A stretch of 64,000 bases of DNA from Bin75 sp965223955 (GCA_965223955.1 OZ245029.1:744001-808000), one strand, 5' to 3'. Positions 8,501 to 20,868 are shown, numbered from the stretch's first letter. A program made the numbers and translations. The notes: a model not told the origin generated them from the letters alone.

Positions 8501-9244
8501 ATGAAATTTGTCTGCTTGAACTGTGAAACCTATATGAGTTTTGAAAAGGTGGAGAAACCCGCCGAAGGGTCGCTCGGGGTGTTTTTCGCCTGCCCTTCCT
8601 GTGACGCGAAGATTTCCATGGTGACGAATCCGGGCGAAACGCAAATGGTCAGTTCCCTGGGCGTCCAGCTTGGTGGGCGGACAGAGGCCGCTTCCCCATT
8701 GGAAATGACGAAGGGTACGTTACAAGAAGAAGTCGGGGCTCCGGCAACGTCGGGGTCCATGGCGGCCTATCTGAACGACAAAATCCACGCAGGACAGAAC
8801 ACAAGCCCCGCAGCCGGTGCCCCCGCGAAGGAAGGTGAGTCCGGCGGTTGTCCTTTTTCCGCGGTGGTCGCGCAAATGGGATTAACCACCGGCGAGTCCT
8901 CCACCGGCACGCAACCGGCCGCGCTTCAATGGAGCTCCGATGCGCAGGAACGGTTGGATAAATTGCCGTCGTTTGTGCAGCCGATGGTCAAGGGCAGCGT
9001 GGAAACGTATGCGCGGAAGAACGGCTATACGACCGTCACGCTGCAAGTCATGGATGATTCGAAGAATTCATCGAACGGTATGACCTGGTCGCCTGAAGCC
9101 GAGGAACGATTGAGCAACATTCCGGATTTTATTCAGCCCATGGCCCGCAAGGAAATCGAACGGTTGGCCAAAGAGCGTGGCGCGACCACGGTCTCCGCCG
9201 AACTGATGGACGAAGCCAAGGAAAAGTTCATGAAATTCATGTGA
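8501..9244 (+). CDS. zinc-ribbon protein with two PCP_red domains
   Basis: This 247-residue protein begins MKFVCLNCETYMSF. The N-terminus (residues 1-45) has two CxxC pairs (CLNC and CPSC) forming a zinc-ribbon. A low-complexity linker with GGCPFSAVV follows. The C-terminal half has two copies of a roughly 45-residue module starting LQWSSDAQERLDKLPSFVQ and MTWSPEAEERLSNIPDFIQ. These match the C-terminal domain of light-independent protochlorophyllide reductase subunit B (PCP_red). No chlorophyll genes are present, so the domain must serve another purpose. It is probably co-transcribed with mrp. A relative with four such domains lies at 55022. Confidence 0.78.
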   Translation: MKFVCLNCETYMSFEKVEKPAEGSLGVFFACPSCDAKISMVTNPGETQMVSSLGVQLGGRTEAASPLEMTKGTLQEEVGAPATSGSMAAYLNDKIHAGQNTSPAAGAPAKEGESGGCPFSAVVAQMGLTTGESSTGTQPAALQWSSDAQERLDKLPSFVQPMVKGSVETYARKNGYTTVTLQVMDDSKNSSNGMTWSPEAEERLSNIPDFIQPMARKEIERLAKERGATTVSAELMDEAKEKFMKFM

Positions 9245-9287
9245 CGCGGGATCAATCTACTGTCGCGTTACACGCTATAGTTCAAAG

Positions 9288-9566
9288 ATGATCGGCCGTT
9301 TTAAGCATCGGGGGCTGAAGCGGTATTTTGAAGAAAACGATACCCGAAGGCTTCCCGCCGATCTGATAAGGCGGATACGGGCTATCCTGGCGCGGCTGGC
9401 GGCGGCGGAGAGGATAGAGGACATGGATGTCCATGAATATAAACTGCATGAGCTTAGGGGCGACAGAAAAGGGGTGTGGAGCGTCACGGTACGGGCGAAT
9501 TGACGGATTACATTCCGTTTTGAAGATGGGTATGCCCTTGATGTGAATCTGGAGGATTATCACTAG
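9288..9566 (+). pseudogene. higB: HigB-type toxin interrupted by a stop codon
   Basis: The first 71 codons (MIGRFKHRGLKRYFEEND ... GVWSVTVRAN) match HigB/RelE-fold mRNA interferases, including the MIxxFKHKGLKxxFE start and the GVWSVxV strand. A TGA at 9501-9503 stops translation exactly where the family has Trp in GNWRVTFRF. In the same frame the sequence continues as RITFRFEDGYALDVNLEDYH to a TAG at 9564. One G-to-A change (TGG to TGA) therefore truncates an otherwise intact 92-residue toxin and removes its last beta strands. The antitoxin gene follows after 29 bp and is intact. Confidence 0.8.
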
Positions 9567-9595
9567 GAAGGCATGGTGCGGTGAAGGCGGTAAAA

Positions 9596-9934
9596 ATGAA
9601 AAATCCGCCCCATCCAGGCGTTCTGGTGAACGTGGATTGTCTGGAGCGGAGCGGTTTAACGGTGACCGAAGCGGCTAAACGCTTAAACGTGTCACGCTCT
9701 GCGTTGAGCAATCTCGTGAATGAAAAGGCGGATTTATCGTGGGAGATGGCCGTCCGGCTTTCGAAAACTTTCGGAGGAACGCCTGAAGGGTGGATGCGAG
9801 TACAGTTTCAATATGATGCTGCGCAGGTTGAAAAATGGGCCAAAGAAATCAGAGTAGGGCCACCTCTCAAACAAACGGTGCAAGGAATTCAAAAATCCAC
9901 CTCACCTCACCGAGTAAGGGCCTGGGGTAGATAG
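9596..9934 (+). CDS. higA: HigA-family antitoxin, XRE-type helix-turn-helix
   Basis: The start at 9596 gives MKNPPHPGVLVNVDCLERSG, matching the conserved MxNPPHPGEVL opening of HigA. A GTG at 9581 would add five residues. Residues about 25-65 form a helix-turn-helix (LTVTEAAKRLNVSRSALSNL), followed by the family FGGTPEGWMRVQFQYD motif. HigA binds and neutralises HigB and represses its own operon. Gene order toxin-antitoxin is the usual one for higBA. The C-terminal tail after about residue 90 is longer than usual and basic. With its toxin gene broken it may persist as an orphan repressor. Confidence 0.82.
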   Translation: MKNPPHPGVLVNVDCLERSGLTVTEAAKRLNVSRSALSNLVNEKADLSWEMAVRLSKTFGGTPEGWMRVQFQYDAAQVEKWAKEIRVGPPLKQTVQGIQKSTSPHRVRAWGR

Positions 9935-9964
9935 ACTCCGATCAATCGCGACGTTCACGAACTC

Positions 9965-10016
9965 TTTACGTAAACTCCTTCCAATTCGCGTAGGGCTTCA
10001 CTTGGTAAAGCTCTTC
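9965..10016. repeat. direct repeat: duplicated 3' end of maf (left copy)
   Basis: Bases 9965-9992 are identical over 28 bp to 10797-10824, and similarity continues to 10016 with five mismatches. The right copy is the genuine 3' end of maf including its stop codon, so the left copy is a maf remnant. The two copies bracket the toxin-antitoxin pair at 10030-10694, which points to an insertion or duplication event that regenerated the end of maf. Confidence 0.8.
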
Positions 10017-10029
10017 TCAATGCAGAGCT

Positions 10030-10434
10030 TCAACCGAGGTGTCTATCGACAAAATTTCGAGGCGTTACGATCTGAATGTTTTCGTAGCCGGACACGGTAA
10101 GCAGGTCACTGTCGCCACTGATGATCATTTTTGTGTCGCTCGCTAAAGCGCAGGCAATGAACTTATCGTCATCCGAATCGTTTGAGGCGGGCCTGGGCAA
10201 CGGTGAAGGGTCTACAACGTGACAGTTCTGGACAATCAGAATAAGAATTTGAGTCACATCGATATTTGGATATCGAAGGGAAAGTCGTTCACAGACTTCA
10301 AAGTATTCCTCCAGGATCTCGTGTGATACGACAAAGTGCAGTTCGCCGTGATACCACGCCTTCAGGATTCGTGCCGGCAGGCCGTCGAAGAAGATACCCG
10401 ATATGAGAACGTTGGTATCTACGACGACTTTCAC
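10030..10434 (-). CDS. PIN-domain toxin (VapC-like ribonuclease)
   Basis: This 134-residue protein opens MKVVVDTNVLISGIFFDG, the first acidic motif of PIN nucleases (D6). It has a second acidic residue in SHEILEEYFEV (E near 41) and the DSDDDKFIACALA and ISGDSDLL motifs that complete the metal site. It belongs to the branch often annotated as putative toxin-antitoxin toxin component of the PIN family. It would cleave RNA with Mg2+. It overlaps the upstream AbrB-type gene by 4 bp (ATGA), which indicates translational coupling. The pair lies between two copies of the maf 3' end. Confidence 0.8.
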   Translation of the reverse strand: MKVVVDTNVLISGIFFDGLPARILKAWYHGELHFVVSHEILEEYFEVCERLSLRYPNIDVTQILILIVQNCHVVDPSPLPRPASNDSDDDKFIACALASDTKMIISGDSDLLTVSGYENIQIVTPRNFVDRHLG

Positions 10435-10694
10435 TTCCCGGAGCGTACTTCCGAGATAACGGACTTGACGTCGGCCTGCTTCAAGCCGGCCTTTCTCGCC
10501 TGCTTTCTGGCGGCTGCTATCAGGGTGTCAAATTCGTCCATTGAGGGTGGGGAGATGGCTTTCATGATGACCGTATCCTTATTGGCTATCACCACGAATT
10601 GAGTCCCGGCTTCAAGCCCAAGGCGTTTTCGAATTTCTTCAGGAATGACGACCTGTCCCTTCGAAGACATCTTCGTTGTAGTCAGTTCTGGCAT
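10431..10694 (-). CDS. AbrB/MazE-type swapped-hairpin antitoxin
   Basis: The 87-residue protein has an N-terminal AbrB-fold DNA-binding domain (MSSKGQVVIPEEIRKRLGLEAG, GTQFVVI) and a helical, basic C-terminus that would clasp the PIN toxin. A strong ribosome-binding site (aaggagggg in the coding strand) lies before the ATG at 10694. Antitoxins of this kind bind the toxin and repress their own promoter. A perfect 8-bp inverted repeat at 10715-10732, next to the likely promoter, is a good operator candidate. Confidence 0.82.
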   Translation of the reverse strand: MPELTTTKMSSKGQVVIPEEIRKRLGLEAGTQFVVIANKDTVIMKAISPPSMDEFDTLIAAARKQARKAGLKQADVKSVISEVRSGK

Positions 10695-10714
10695 GTGGAT
10701 CCCCTCCTTGCTAA

Positions 10715-10758
10715 AATCTTACTGGTAAGATTAGTGTACTTGTCAATCCATCGGTCAA
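10715..10758 (-). promoter_or_regulatory. promoter and operator of the AbrB/PIN pair
   Basis: On the minus strand TTGACC (10758-10753), a 17-nt spacer and ACTAAT (10735-10730) form a candidate promoter. Overlapping and just downstream lies the palindrome aatcttac-ca-gtaagatt (10732-10715), eight perfect base pairs around a 2-nt centre, placed to block transcription start. Autoregulation by the antitoxin is inferred. Confidence 0.5.
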
Positions 10759-10796
10759 GCAACAATATTCTGTGCCGTTGAAAAACGATCGACGGT

Positions 10797-10848
10797 TTTA
10801 CGTAAACTCCTTCCAATTCGCGTACGGCTTCAGCCGGTAAATCTCTTG
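10797..10848. repeat. direct repeat: 3' end of maf (right, genuine copy)
   Basis: This is the partner of 9965-10016; the first 28 bp are identical. It contains the maf stop codon (10798-10800 on the minus strand). The distance between copies is 832 bp. Confidence 0.8.
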
Positions 10849-11427
10849 AACGGACTTCGGGAGCACGACGCCCTGTTGCTCAAGCAGGTGGGCGGTCTGC
10901 CACAGGGGCAACCCGACAATGGTGGGATAATCCCCTTCGATCTTCTCAATGAACCGCGCCCCTTCTCCTTGAATGGAATAGGCGCCGGCCTTCCCTAAAC
11001 TTTCTTCGGTCTCCAGATAGCGCCTGAGTTCATGGTCCGTGAATGGTGTCATCCTGACATGGGCGGTCTCGACCTGAACGAGGGTCACGTGTGCGGCCTG
11101 GTGAATGAGCGCGATGCCGGTGTGTACCTGGTGACTGCGTCCCCGGAGTTGCCGCAGCATGGTGTCGGCGTCGTGGAGATCTTGAGGTTTGCCCACGAGT
11201 GTTCCATCGATTTCAATCACCGTATCGCCGCCCAACACCAGGTCGTCCGGGTACCGGTGTGCAATGGAGAGTGCCTTGTCGAACGCAAATTGTTTCGCCT
11301 GGTCGGGAGGCAAAAGATCGGGGGAGCGGATTTCCTCAGCCGTGGGAGGAATGATGTCAAACGCGATGCCGAGCAGGGCCAGTAATTCACTACGGCGCGG
11401 AGAGGTGGAAGCCAGGATGATGGACAC
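10798..11427 (-). CDS. maf: Maf-family nucleoside triphosphate pyrophosphatase
   Basis: The 209-residue protein begins MSIILASTSPRRSELLALLG, the family signature (ASxSPRRxELL), and carries the SKA-like AFDKAL, LGGDTVIEIDG and KPQDLHDA motifs, and GKAGAYSIQGEGARFIEKIEGDYPTIVGLP. This matches Maf proteins that hydrolyse dTTP/UTP or modified nucleotides to the monophosphate plus pyrophosphate. It lies 15 bp after the dihydrouridine synthase gene and is probably co-transcribed with it. Its last 50 bp are duplicated 830 bp away beyond a toxin-antitoxin insert. Confidence 0.88.
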   Translation of the reverse strand: MSIILASTSPRRSELLALLGIAFDIIPPTAEEIRSPDLLPPDQAKQFAFDKALSIAHRYPDDLVLGGDTVIEIDGTLVGKPQDLHDADTMLRQLRGRSHQVHTGIALIHQAAHVTLVQVETAHVRMTPFTDHELRRYLETEESLGKAGAYSIQGEGARFIEKIEGDYPTIVGLPLWQTAHLLEQQGVVLPKSVQEIYRLKPYANWKEFT

Positions 11428-11442
11428 GGGTGCTTGATGGAG

Positions 11443-12576
11443 TTACGCCGGTGCGGCGGTGAGGGCTTCGACGTCGGGTGCGACGTGTCGGGAGACGTAT
11501 TCATGGAGCAATTGCTCGACGTCCCGGGCGTTGTTGGTTTTGACCATGTGGGCACGCAGGGCGGCCGCATGCGGAAACCCGCTGCAATACCAACCCAGGT
11601 GTTTGCGCATGCGCGGGAAACGGGGAGCGTCGTGAAACCGTTCAAACGTGTGGGCGTGCTTCAGGATCATATCGAACCGCTCTTCTCGAGAAACCGCCGG
11701 TTCGGAGACCGGATACCGGGAGTGCGCTCTCACGGCTTCCCGGATCGATTCTTTGCCGTGAAAGATCCACGGGTTTCCCAAGGCCGCCCGGCCGATGAGA
11801 ATGCCGTCCACCCCGCTGGCGTGGATGCGGGCAATGGATTCGTTCAAGGATCCGATGTCGCCGTTGCCCAACACGAGGATGCCTTGTTGGCGAATCTGAG
11901 CCGCGGCCTCGGCAATCGCTTCCCAATCCGCGTCGCCCCGATACATTTGTTGCAAGGTTCGACCATGGATGGAAATGACTTCCGGCCGGCCTTGGGCGAG
12001 ACACGCGCTCCACTCCTTGATAATGACGGAGTCGTACCCCAGGCGCGTTTTCACTGAAAGCGGAAGGGCGGAACGTGGGGCCGGATGGTTTTGCGCGGCA
12101 CGCACCATGCGCACTTTTTCGACGATGCCGGGTTTGAGCCCGGCTTCGGCCAAGGTTTGCCCTTCGGCCCAATCGTGAAGTCCGCGTTCGGTCGCCGCCA
12201 TGATGTCGAGCGCCAGTTCCGGCGTTTTGATGAGCCCGGCGCCGGACCCGGACGACGCCACGTTTTTTGACGGGCACCCCATGTTGATATCCAGGCCGTC
12301 GAACCCGAGTTCACTCACCACGTGAGCGGCCTGGTAAAACAGAAGAGGATCTTTGCCGTACAACTGAGCCACGATCGGGCGTTGTCCGGCGGTATACCGT
12401 AACGGCTCCCAGCCCATGACCCGACCATGACAAATATCATGGACGTTGGTGAATTCGGTAAAGAGCACGTCCGGCCGGCCATAGGTGGCGATGACGTGGC
12501 GGAACGCAATATCGGTGACTCCGTCCATGGGGGCCAACCCGATGATGGGCCGCGGAAGGTGATGCCAAAAACTCAT
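11443..12576 (-). CDS. dus: tRNA-dihydrouridine synthase
   Basis: The TIM-barrel flavoprotein starts near MSFWHHLPRPIIGLAPMDGV; the APMDGVTD motif binds FMN. It also has GFDGLDINMGCPSKN with the catalytic Cys, SVKTRLGYD, ISIHGRTLQQMYRGDADW and GNGDIGS / GVDGILIGRAALGNPW. These features define the Dus family, which reduces uridine in tRNA D-loops. In-frame starts at 12597 and 12624 exist. The one at 12576 was chosen because family members begin there, but no clear ribosome-binding site decides it. The subtype cannot be set confidently. maf follows after 15 bp. Confidence 0.85.
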   Translation of the reverse strand: MSFWHHLPRPIIGLAPMDGVTDIAFRHVIATYGRPDVLFTEFTNVHDICHGRVMGWEPLRYTAGQRPIVAQLYGKDPLLFYQAAHVVSELGFDGLDINMGCPSKNVASSGSGAGLIKTPELALDIMAATERGLHDWAEGQTLAEAGLKPGIVEKVRMVRAAQNHPAPRSALPLSVKTRLGYDSVIIKEWSACLAQGRPEVISIHGRTLQQMYRGDADWEAIAEAAAQIRQQGILVLGNGDIGSLNESIARIHASGVDGILIGRAALGNPWIFHGKESIREAVRAHSRYPVSEPAVSREERFDMILKHAHTFERFHDAPRFPRMRKHLGWYCSGFPHAAALRAHMVKTNNARDVEQLLHEYVSRHVAPDVEALTAAPA

Positions 12577-12611
12577 GCGCGTTGAAGAGGACGACATAGA
12601 GTATAATAAAG

Positions 12612-12642
12612 ATAGAAAGTTCAATATAAAATAGAGAGTTCA
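12612..12642. promoter_or_regulatory. tandem direct repeats in the dus/LOG divergent promoter region
   Basis: atagaaagttca (12612-12623) and atagagagttca (12631-12642) are near-identical and spaced 19 bp, in an AT-rich stretch between the divergent dus and LOG-family genes. This could be a regulator site. No protein is assigned. Confidence 0.35.
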
Positions 12643-12694
12643 GTGGAGCATTGTCCAGCGCAATGTTCGGAAAGCCTGACAAGAGGTGATCGCC

Positions 12695-13951
12695 ATGATG
12701 AACCGGAACGACTCGAACCATTTTCCACCGGATCCGCCGGAGTCGGGAGAGGGCCTGCTGTCCCACGAACTGTCGGACGAGCATGATGAAGTGCTGGCCA
12801 GACTTCAACGCGTCCTGTCGAGGTCATCCAAGGACCGGCGAAGCCACATGGCCGAGGGGATGTTGGCCAGCGTCGTCATGCCGCCGGCTGATCAGGAATC
12901 GGGAGCGAGCCTGCTGTCCCACGACCCGTCGGGCGAGCACGAAGCACTGCTGGCGAGACTTGAAAGGATCGTTGCGAATTCCTCCGACGACCTGCGAAGC
13001 ACGTTGATCCGGGGAATGTTGGCCGGCATCGTCAGGATGGTCGAACAGCCGCCCGACCTGTTGGACGTGAAGATCATGAGCCGGGCGCTCAAGGAACTGC
13101 AACATGCGTTCCGGGTGTTTCAGCCCTATGAACACTGTCTGAAAGTGAGCATCTACGGGTCGGCCAGAACGTCTGCCGACGACCCCAATTTTCAATTGGC
13201 TGCCCGGTTGGGGCTGTTGTTGAGCCGGCGCAGGTTCATGGTGATTACCGGCGCGGGGCCGGGCATCATGGAAGCCGGTCACCAGGGAGCGGGCAAAGAC
13301 ATGAGTTTCGGCGTCAATATCATCCTGCCCTTCGAGCAATCCGCGAACCCCACCATTGCCGGCGACCCCAAGCTGGTTCACCTGAAGTACTTCTTTACCA
13401 GGAAACTCCTGTTCGTGCGGGAATCGCAGGCGGCCGCCTTTTTCCCCGGCGGGTTCGGCACCATGGATGAAGCGTTCGAACTGTTGACCCTGATTCAGAC
13501 CGGCAAGGCGAACGTCGTGCCGATTGTGTGTCTTCAAGCCCCGGGTTCCGACTATTGGAACCGGTGGATGGATTTTGTGTCGCACCACTTGTTGCCCCGA
13601 GGCTTTATTTCGGAATCGGATTTGTCCCTGTTCAAAATTTTCGACAATGCCGAGGCTGCGGCCGAGGAAATTCAACACTTTTACCGAAACTATCACTCGT
13701 ACCGTTTTGTGAAAGAATCCCTGGTCATCCGGATGCGACACCCCCTGACTCCTGAACAACTCAAAGAAGCCCGGACCCGATTCCACGATCTCACTCCCAA
13801 TGGAGCCATCGTTCAAGGGAAAGCGTTAACGCTGGAACACGATGAGCCGGAAGTGGCATCCCTTCCCCGGTTGATCGTCCCCTATCATCGACAGGATGCG
13901 GGCCGGCTCAGGCAACTCATTGATTGGTTGAATGAGTTGCCGCAGGGTTGA
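12695..13951 (+). CDS. LOG-family (lysine decarboxylase-like) protein with duplicated N-terminus
   Basis: The start at 12695 follows an AGAGGTG ribosome-binding site by 6 nt. The core (about residues 145-330) is the LOG/TIGR00730 Rossmann domain with VSIYGSARTSADDP, ITGAGPGIMEAGHQGAG and the signature FFPGGFGTMDEAFE. Characterised LOG enzymes cleave nucleoside monophosphates at the ribose, releasing the base; here that is inferred by family. Residues about 20-113 are two copies of a 51-residue helical unit (GLLSHELSDEHDEVLARLQ and SLLSHDPSGEHEALLARLE) encoded by a 153-bp tandem duplication. Its role is unknown. The protein is longer than simple LOG enzymes (about 180-200 residues). Confidence 0.78.
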   Translation: MMNRNDSNHFPPDPPESGEGLLSHELSDEHDEVLARLQRVLSRSSKDRRSHMAEGMLASVVMPPADQESGASLLSHDPSGEHEALLARLERIVANSSDDLRSTLIRGMLAGIVRMVEQPPDLLDVKIMSRALKELQHAFRVFQPYEHCLKVSIYGSARTSADDPNFQLAARLGLLLSRRRFMVITGAGPGIMEAGHQGAGKDMSFGVNIILPFEQSANPTIAGDPKLVHLKYFFTRKLLFVRESQAAAFFPGGFGTMDEAFELLTLIQTGKANVVPIVCLQAPGSDYWNRWMDFVSHHLLPRGFISESDLSLFKIFDNAEAAAEEIQHFYRNYHSYRFVKESLVIRMRHPLTPEQLKEARTRFHDLTPNGAIVQGKALTLEHDEPEVASLPRLIVPYHRQDAGRLRQLIDWLNELPQG

Positions 13952-14063
13952 GTTCAAGAGTCCCAGGTTATGGAAGAGGTCCGGGCGTAATCCGGACCGT
14001 GAGACACCGGGAAACATGAAGAGGGTTTGGCCTCCGTAGGGATTCGTGTTATGGTTTTGAACG

Positions 14064-14900
14064 ATGAGCGATTCCCTAACCAAACCGTTTTCAGAACAGG
14101 ATCCGACGGTCGTGCTGTATCATGCCGATTGCGCCGATGGGTTCGGTGCGGCGTGGGCCTTGTGGAAAAAGTATCCGGATGCGCACTATCTGCCGGTCGA
14201 ACATGGGCAACGTCCTCCTTCGGGATTGGACAAGGCGCACGTGGTGATGGTGGACTTCAGTTATCCTCGTGAGGTCATCGAACGCTTGGCGGAGTCCACG
14301 GCCAGTTTCCGGATCCTGGATCACCACGTCACGGCGCAGGCTGCGTTGGCCGGTCTCCCGTATGCGTATTTCGACATGACAAAAAGCGGCGCGGTGTTGG
14401 CCTGGGAATGGGCGCACCCGGAGCCGGTCCCCTGGCTGCTCCAGTACATTCAAGACAAGGATTTATGGAAATGGCGGTTGCCCAACAGTCGTGAAATTAA
14501 CGCCGCGTTGGCCTCGTATCCGTTTGATTTTCAGGTCTGGGACGGTCTGACGCAGGACACGTTGGAAGTCGAAGGCCGGGCGATTCTTCGACGGGAAGAC
14601 GTCCTGATTACAAAAATTGTCGAGGAATCTATCCTGGTTGACTTTGAGGGTGAAACGGTGCCGGCGGTCTATAGTCCGGTGATGACCAGTCAAATCGGAG
14701 AACGCCTGTGCCAGGGCTTTCCGTTTTGCATCATTTGGCACCAACGGGACGGCCGGCGGTGTTTCAGCTTGCGTTCGAAATCGGGGACCGTTGACGTCTC
14801 CGCCATTGCCGCCCGACACGGGGGCGGTGGGCACGTCAATGCCGCGGGCTTTTCGATCCCTCTTGAATCGGCGGATATCCTGAATCCCATACCGGGGTAG
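14064..14900 (+). CDS. DHH/DHHA1-family phosphoesterase
   Basis: The 278-residue protein has the DHH-family motifs LYHADCADGFGAAWA (residues about 18-32), VMVDFSYP, and ILDHHVTAQ near 84-92, then a C-terminal DHHA1-like substrate domain ending in ARHGGGGHVNAAGFSI. The Asp/His residues bind the Mn2+ pair that hydrolyses phosphodiesters of short oligonucleotides or cyclic dinucleotides. The substrate is not deducible. It is monocistronic or loosely linked to the rhomboid gene 56 bp downstream. Confidence 0.8.
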   Translation: MSDSLTKPFSEQDPTVVLYHADCADGFGAAWALWKKYPDAHYLPVEHGQRPPSGLDKAHVVMVDFSYPREVIERLAESTASFRILDHHVTAQAALAGLPYAYFDMTKSGAVLAWEWAHPEPVPWLLQYIQDKDLWKWRLPNSREINAALASYPFDFQVWDGLTQDTLEVEGRAILRREDVLITKIVEESILVDFEGETVPAVYSPVMTSQIGERLCQGFPFCIIWHQRDGRRCFSLRSKSGTVDVSAIAARHGGGGHVNAAGFSIPLESADILNPIPG

Positions 14901-14956
14901 CGTGGCGTTGCGGCCTTCTGAAGCCCCCCTGCGTTCATCCATAACAGCGTGGTTCC

Positions 14957-15673
14957 ATGATTCCATTACGTGACGATAACCCGACGGAAATCAGACCTGT
15001 CGTGACCATCGGGTTTCTGGTTGCCTGCGTGGTGGTGTTCCTGAATCAGGTGATGCTGGTGCAGGAGAACGGGCAAGCTTTTGTGTATCAGTATGGGGCC
15101 ATCCCCGCAGTCGTGTTCGGGTATGCCGAACTCCCGATTGAACTCGCGGCGGTGTCACCCTATGGAAGTTTGGTGACCAGCATGTTTCTTCACGGCGGCT
15201 GGATGCACCTTATCGGAAATATGCTGTATCTATGGATTTTCGGGAACAACATTGAAGACGTCATGGGGCATGGGAAGTTCATCATCTTTTATTTCCTGTG
15301 CGGGATCATCGCGGCGTTGAGTCATGCCGCCATTGACCCGGTTTCGACTATTCCGATGGTTGGGGCCAGTGGAGCCATATCGGGGATATTAGGCGCCTAT
15401 TTATTGCTCTACCCACGTGCCCAGGTGTTGGTGCTCATCCCGCTGGGGTTTTTCAGCCAAATGATCTATGTCCCGGCCTCGATCGTGTTGGGCCTTTGGT
15501 TTGTGATGCAGGTCTTGAGCGGCGGCATGAGCCTCGGAACCGAAGGAGGAGGCGTGGCGTTTTTTGCGCATATCGGCGGGTTCCTGGCCGGGATCGTGTT
15601 GATTGGATTATTTAAACATCCACACGTGAAGTTTTTTAATCCTCCCCATACGCATACGCGGCGCCGGCAATAA
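14957..15673 (+). CDS. rhomboid-family intramembrane serine protease
   Basis: This 238-residue membrane protein starts MIPLRDDNPTEIRPVVTIGF and has six to seven hydrophobic segments. It carries the rhomboid hallmarks: HGGWMHLIGNMLYLWIFG in TM2 (with the His/Asn oxyanion residues), VGASGAISGILGAY with the nucleophilic Ser of GASG, and a late FFAHIGGFLAGI with the catalytic His. This is consistent with an active protease cleaving within membranes. The short His-rich tail (HTHTRRRQ) is cytoplasmic or periplasmic. It directly precedes the rRNA operon promoter. Confidence 0.87.
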   Translation: MIPLRDDNPTEIRPVVTIGFLVACVVVFLNQVMLVQENGQAFVYQYGAIPAVVFGYAELPIELAAVSPYGSLVTSMFLHGGWMHLIGNMLYLWIFGNNIEDVMGHGKFIIFYFLCGIIAALSHAAIDPVSTIPMVGASGAISGILGAYLLLYPRAQVLVLIPLGFFSQMIYVPASIVLGLWFVMQVLSGGMSLGTEGGGVAFFAHIGGFLAGIVLIGLFKHPHVKFFNPPHTHTRRRQ

Positions 15674-15763
15674 GGGGATCGGGTGTCATGGAGCCGGTCT
15701 CCGCCGATTCAAGCCCCACGATATAAAAAAATGAACTTATGACGCGCATATGCAAAAAATCTC

Positions 15764-15792
15764 TTGACATCCTTTAGGCGCTTCCGTATCAT
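15764..15792 (+). promoter_or_regulatory. rRNA operon promoter
   Basis: TTGACA (15764-15769), 17-nt spacer, TATCAT (15787-15792): a near-consensus sigma-70 promoter about 100 bp before the 16S gene. A gttctttgacaattg leader element follows at 15811, and a similar ggttctttgacaactg precedes the 23S gene at 17811. Such leader elements are typical of rRNA operons. Confidence 0.75.
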
Positions 15793-15850
15793 GCCCAACT
15801 TCCCTGTACGATAGTTCTTTGACAATTGCATAGCCGATAAAAACGGCAAA

Positions 15851-15883
15851 GAAGAAGTGTGTTGAAGTGGTGGCCCTTGTGAA
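15851..15883 (+). other. 16S processing stem, 5' strand
   Basis: gaagaagtgtgttgaagtgg and the following tggcccttgtgaa pair with 17466-17498 (tcacaagggtcacctcttca acacagcttctc region) to form the long stem cleaved by RNase III around the 16S precursor. Few mismatches are seen. Confidence 0.7.
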
Positions 15884-15895
15884 AAGTAGTAAAAT

Positions 15896-17436
<1,541 letters not shown>

Positions 17437-17465
17437 CATTGCTCCAAAGAAATAGATGAAACCTG

Positions 17466-17498
17466 TCACAAGGGTCACCTCTTCAACACAGCTTCTCC
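17466..17498 (+). other. 16S processing stem, 3' strand
   Basis: Complement of 15851-15883; see that entry. Confidence 0.7.
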
Positions 17499-17532
17499 TC
17501 AACAATACCTGTGACGGTCCGTAACTAGGGAT

Positions 17533-17609
<77 letters not shown>

Positions 17610-17700
17610 TCTGAACTTGGCTATCCGGCTCGTGATGAAGGAAGTCGTTCATCCGAAGAGACGAGGGGCGAGCTCAGGATCGGTATCCATTCATGTGAGG

Positions 17701-17776
17701 GGGGCTGTAGCTCAGCTGGGAGAGCACCTGGTTTGCAACCAGGGGGTCGGCGGTTCGATCCCGCTCAGCTCCACCA
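17701..17776 (+). tRNA. alaT: tRNA-Ala (TGC)
   Basis: Acceptor ggggctg pairs with cagctcc, the D arm is agctcagctgggagagc, the anticodon loop is ggttTGCaacc, the T arm is cggttcgatcccg, and CCA is encoded. The order Ile then Ala in the spacer is the common one. Confidence 0.97.
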
Positions 17777-17842
17777 AGATTGTTTTTTTCAGCCAGACGT
17801 GAGGGCTGGTGGTTCTTTGACAACTGAATAGACCGAAACACA

Positions 17843-17867
17843 GGTCATGTGTATCAGAAGTAAATGA

Positions 17868-17875
<8 letters not shown>
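17843..17875 (+). other. 23S processing stem, 5' strand
   Basis: ggtcatgtgtatcagaag followed by taaatgatgttaagt is complementary, with one bulge and one mismatch, to 20869-20902. This is the RNase III stem flanking 23S. Confidence 0.75.
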
Positions 17876-20868
<2,993 letters not shown>

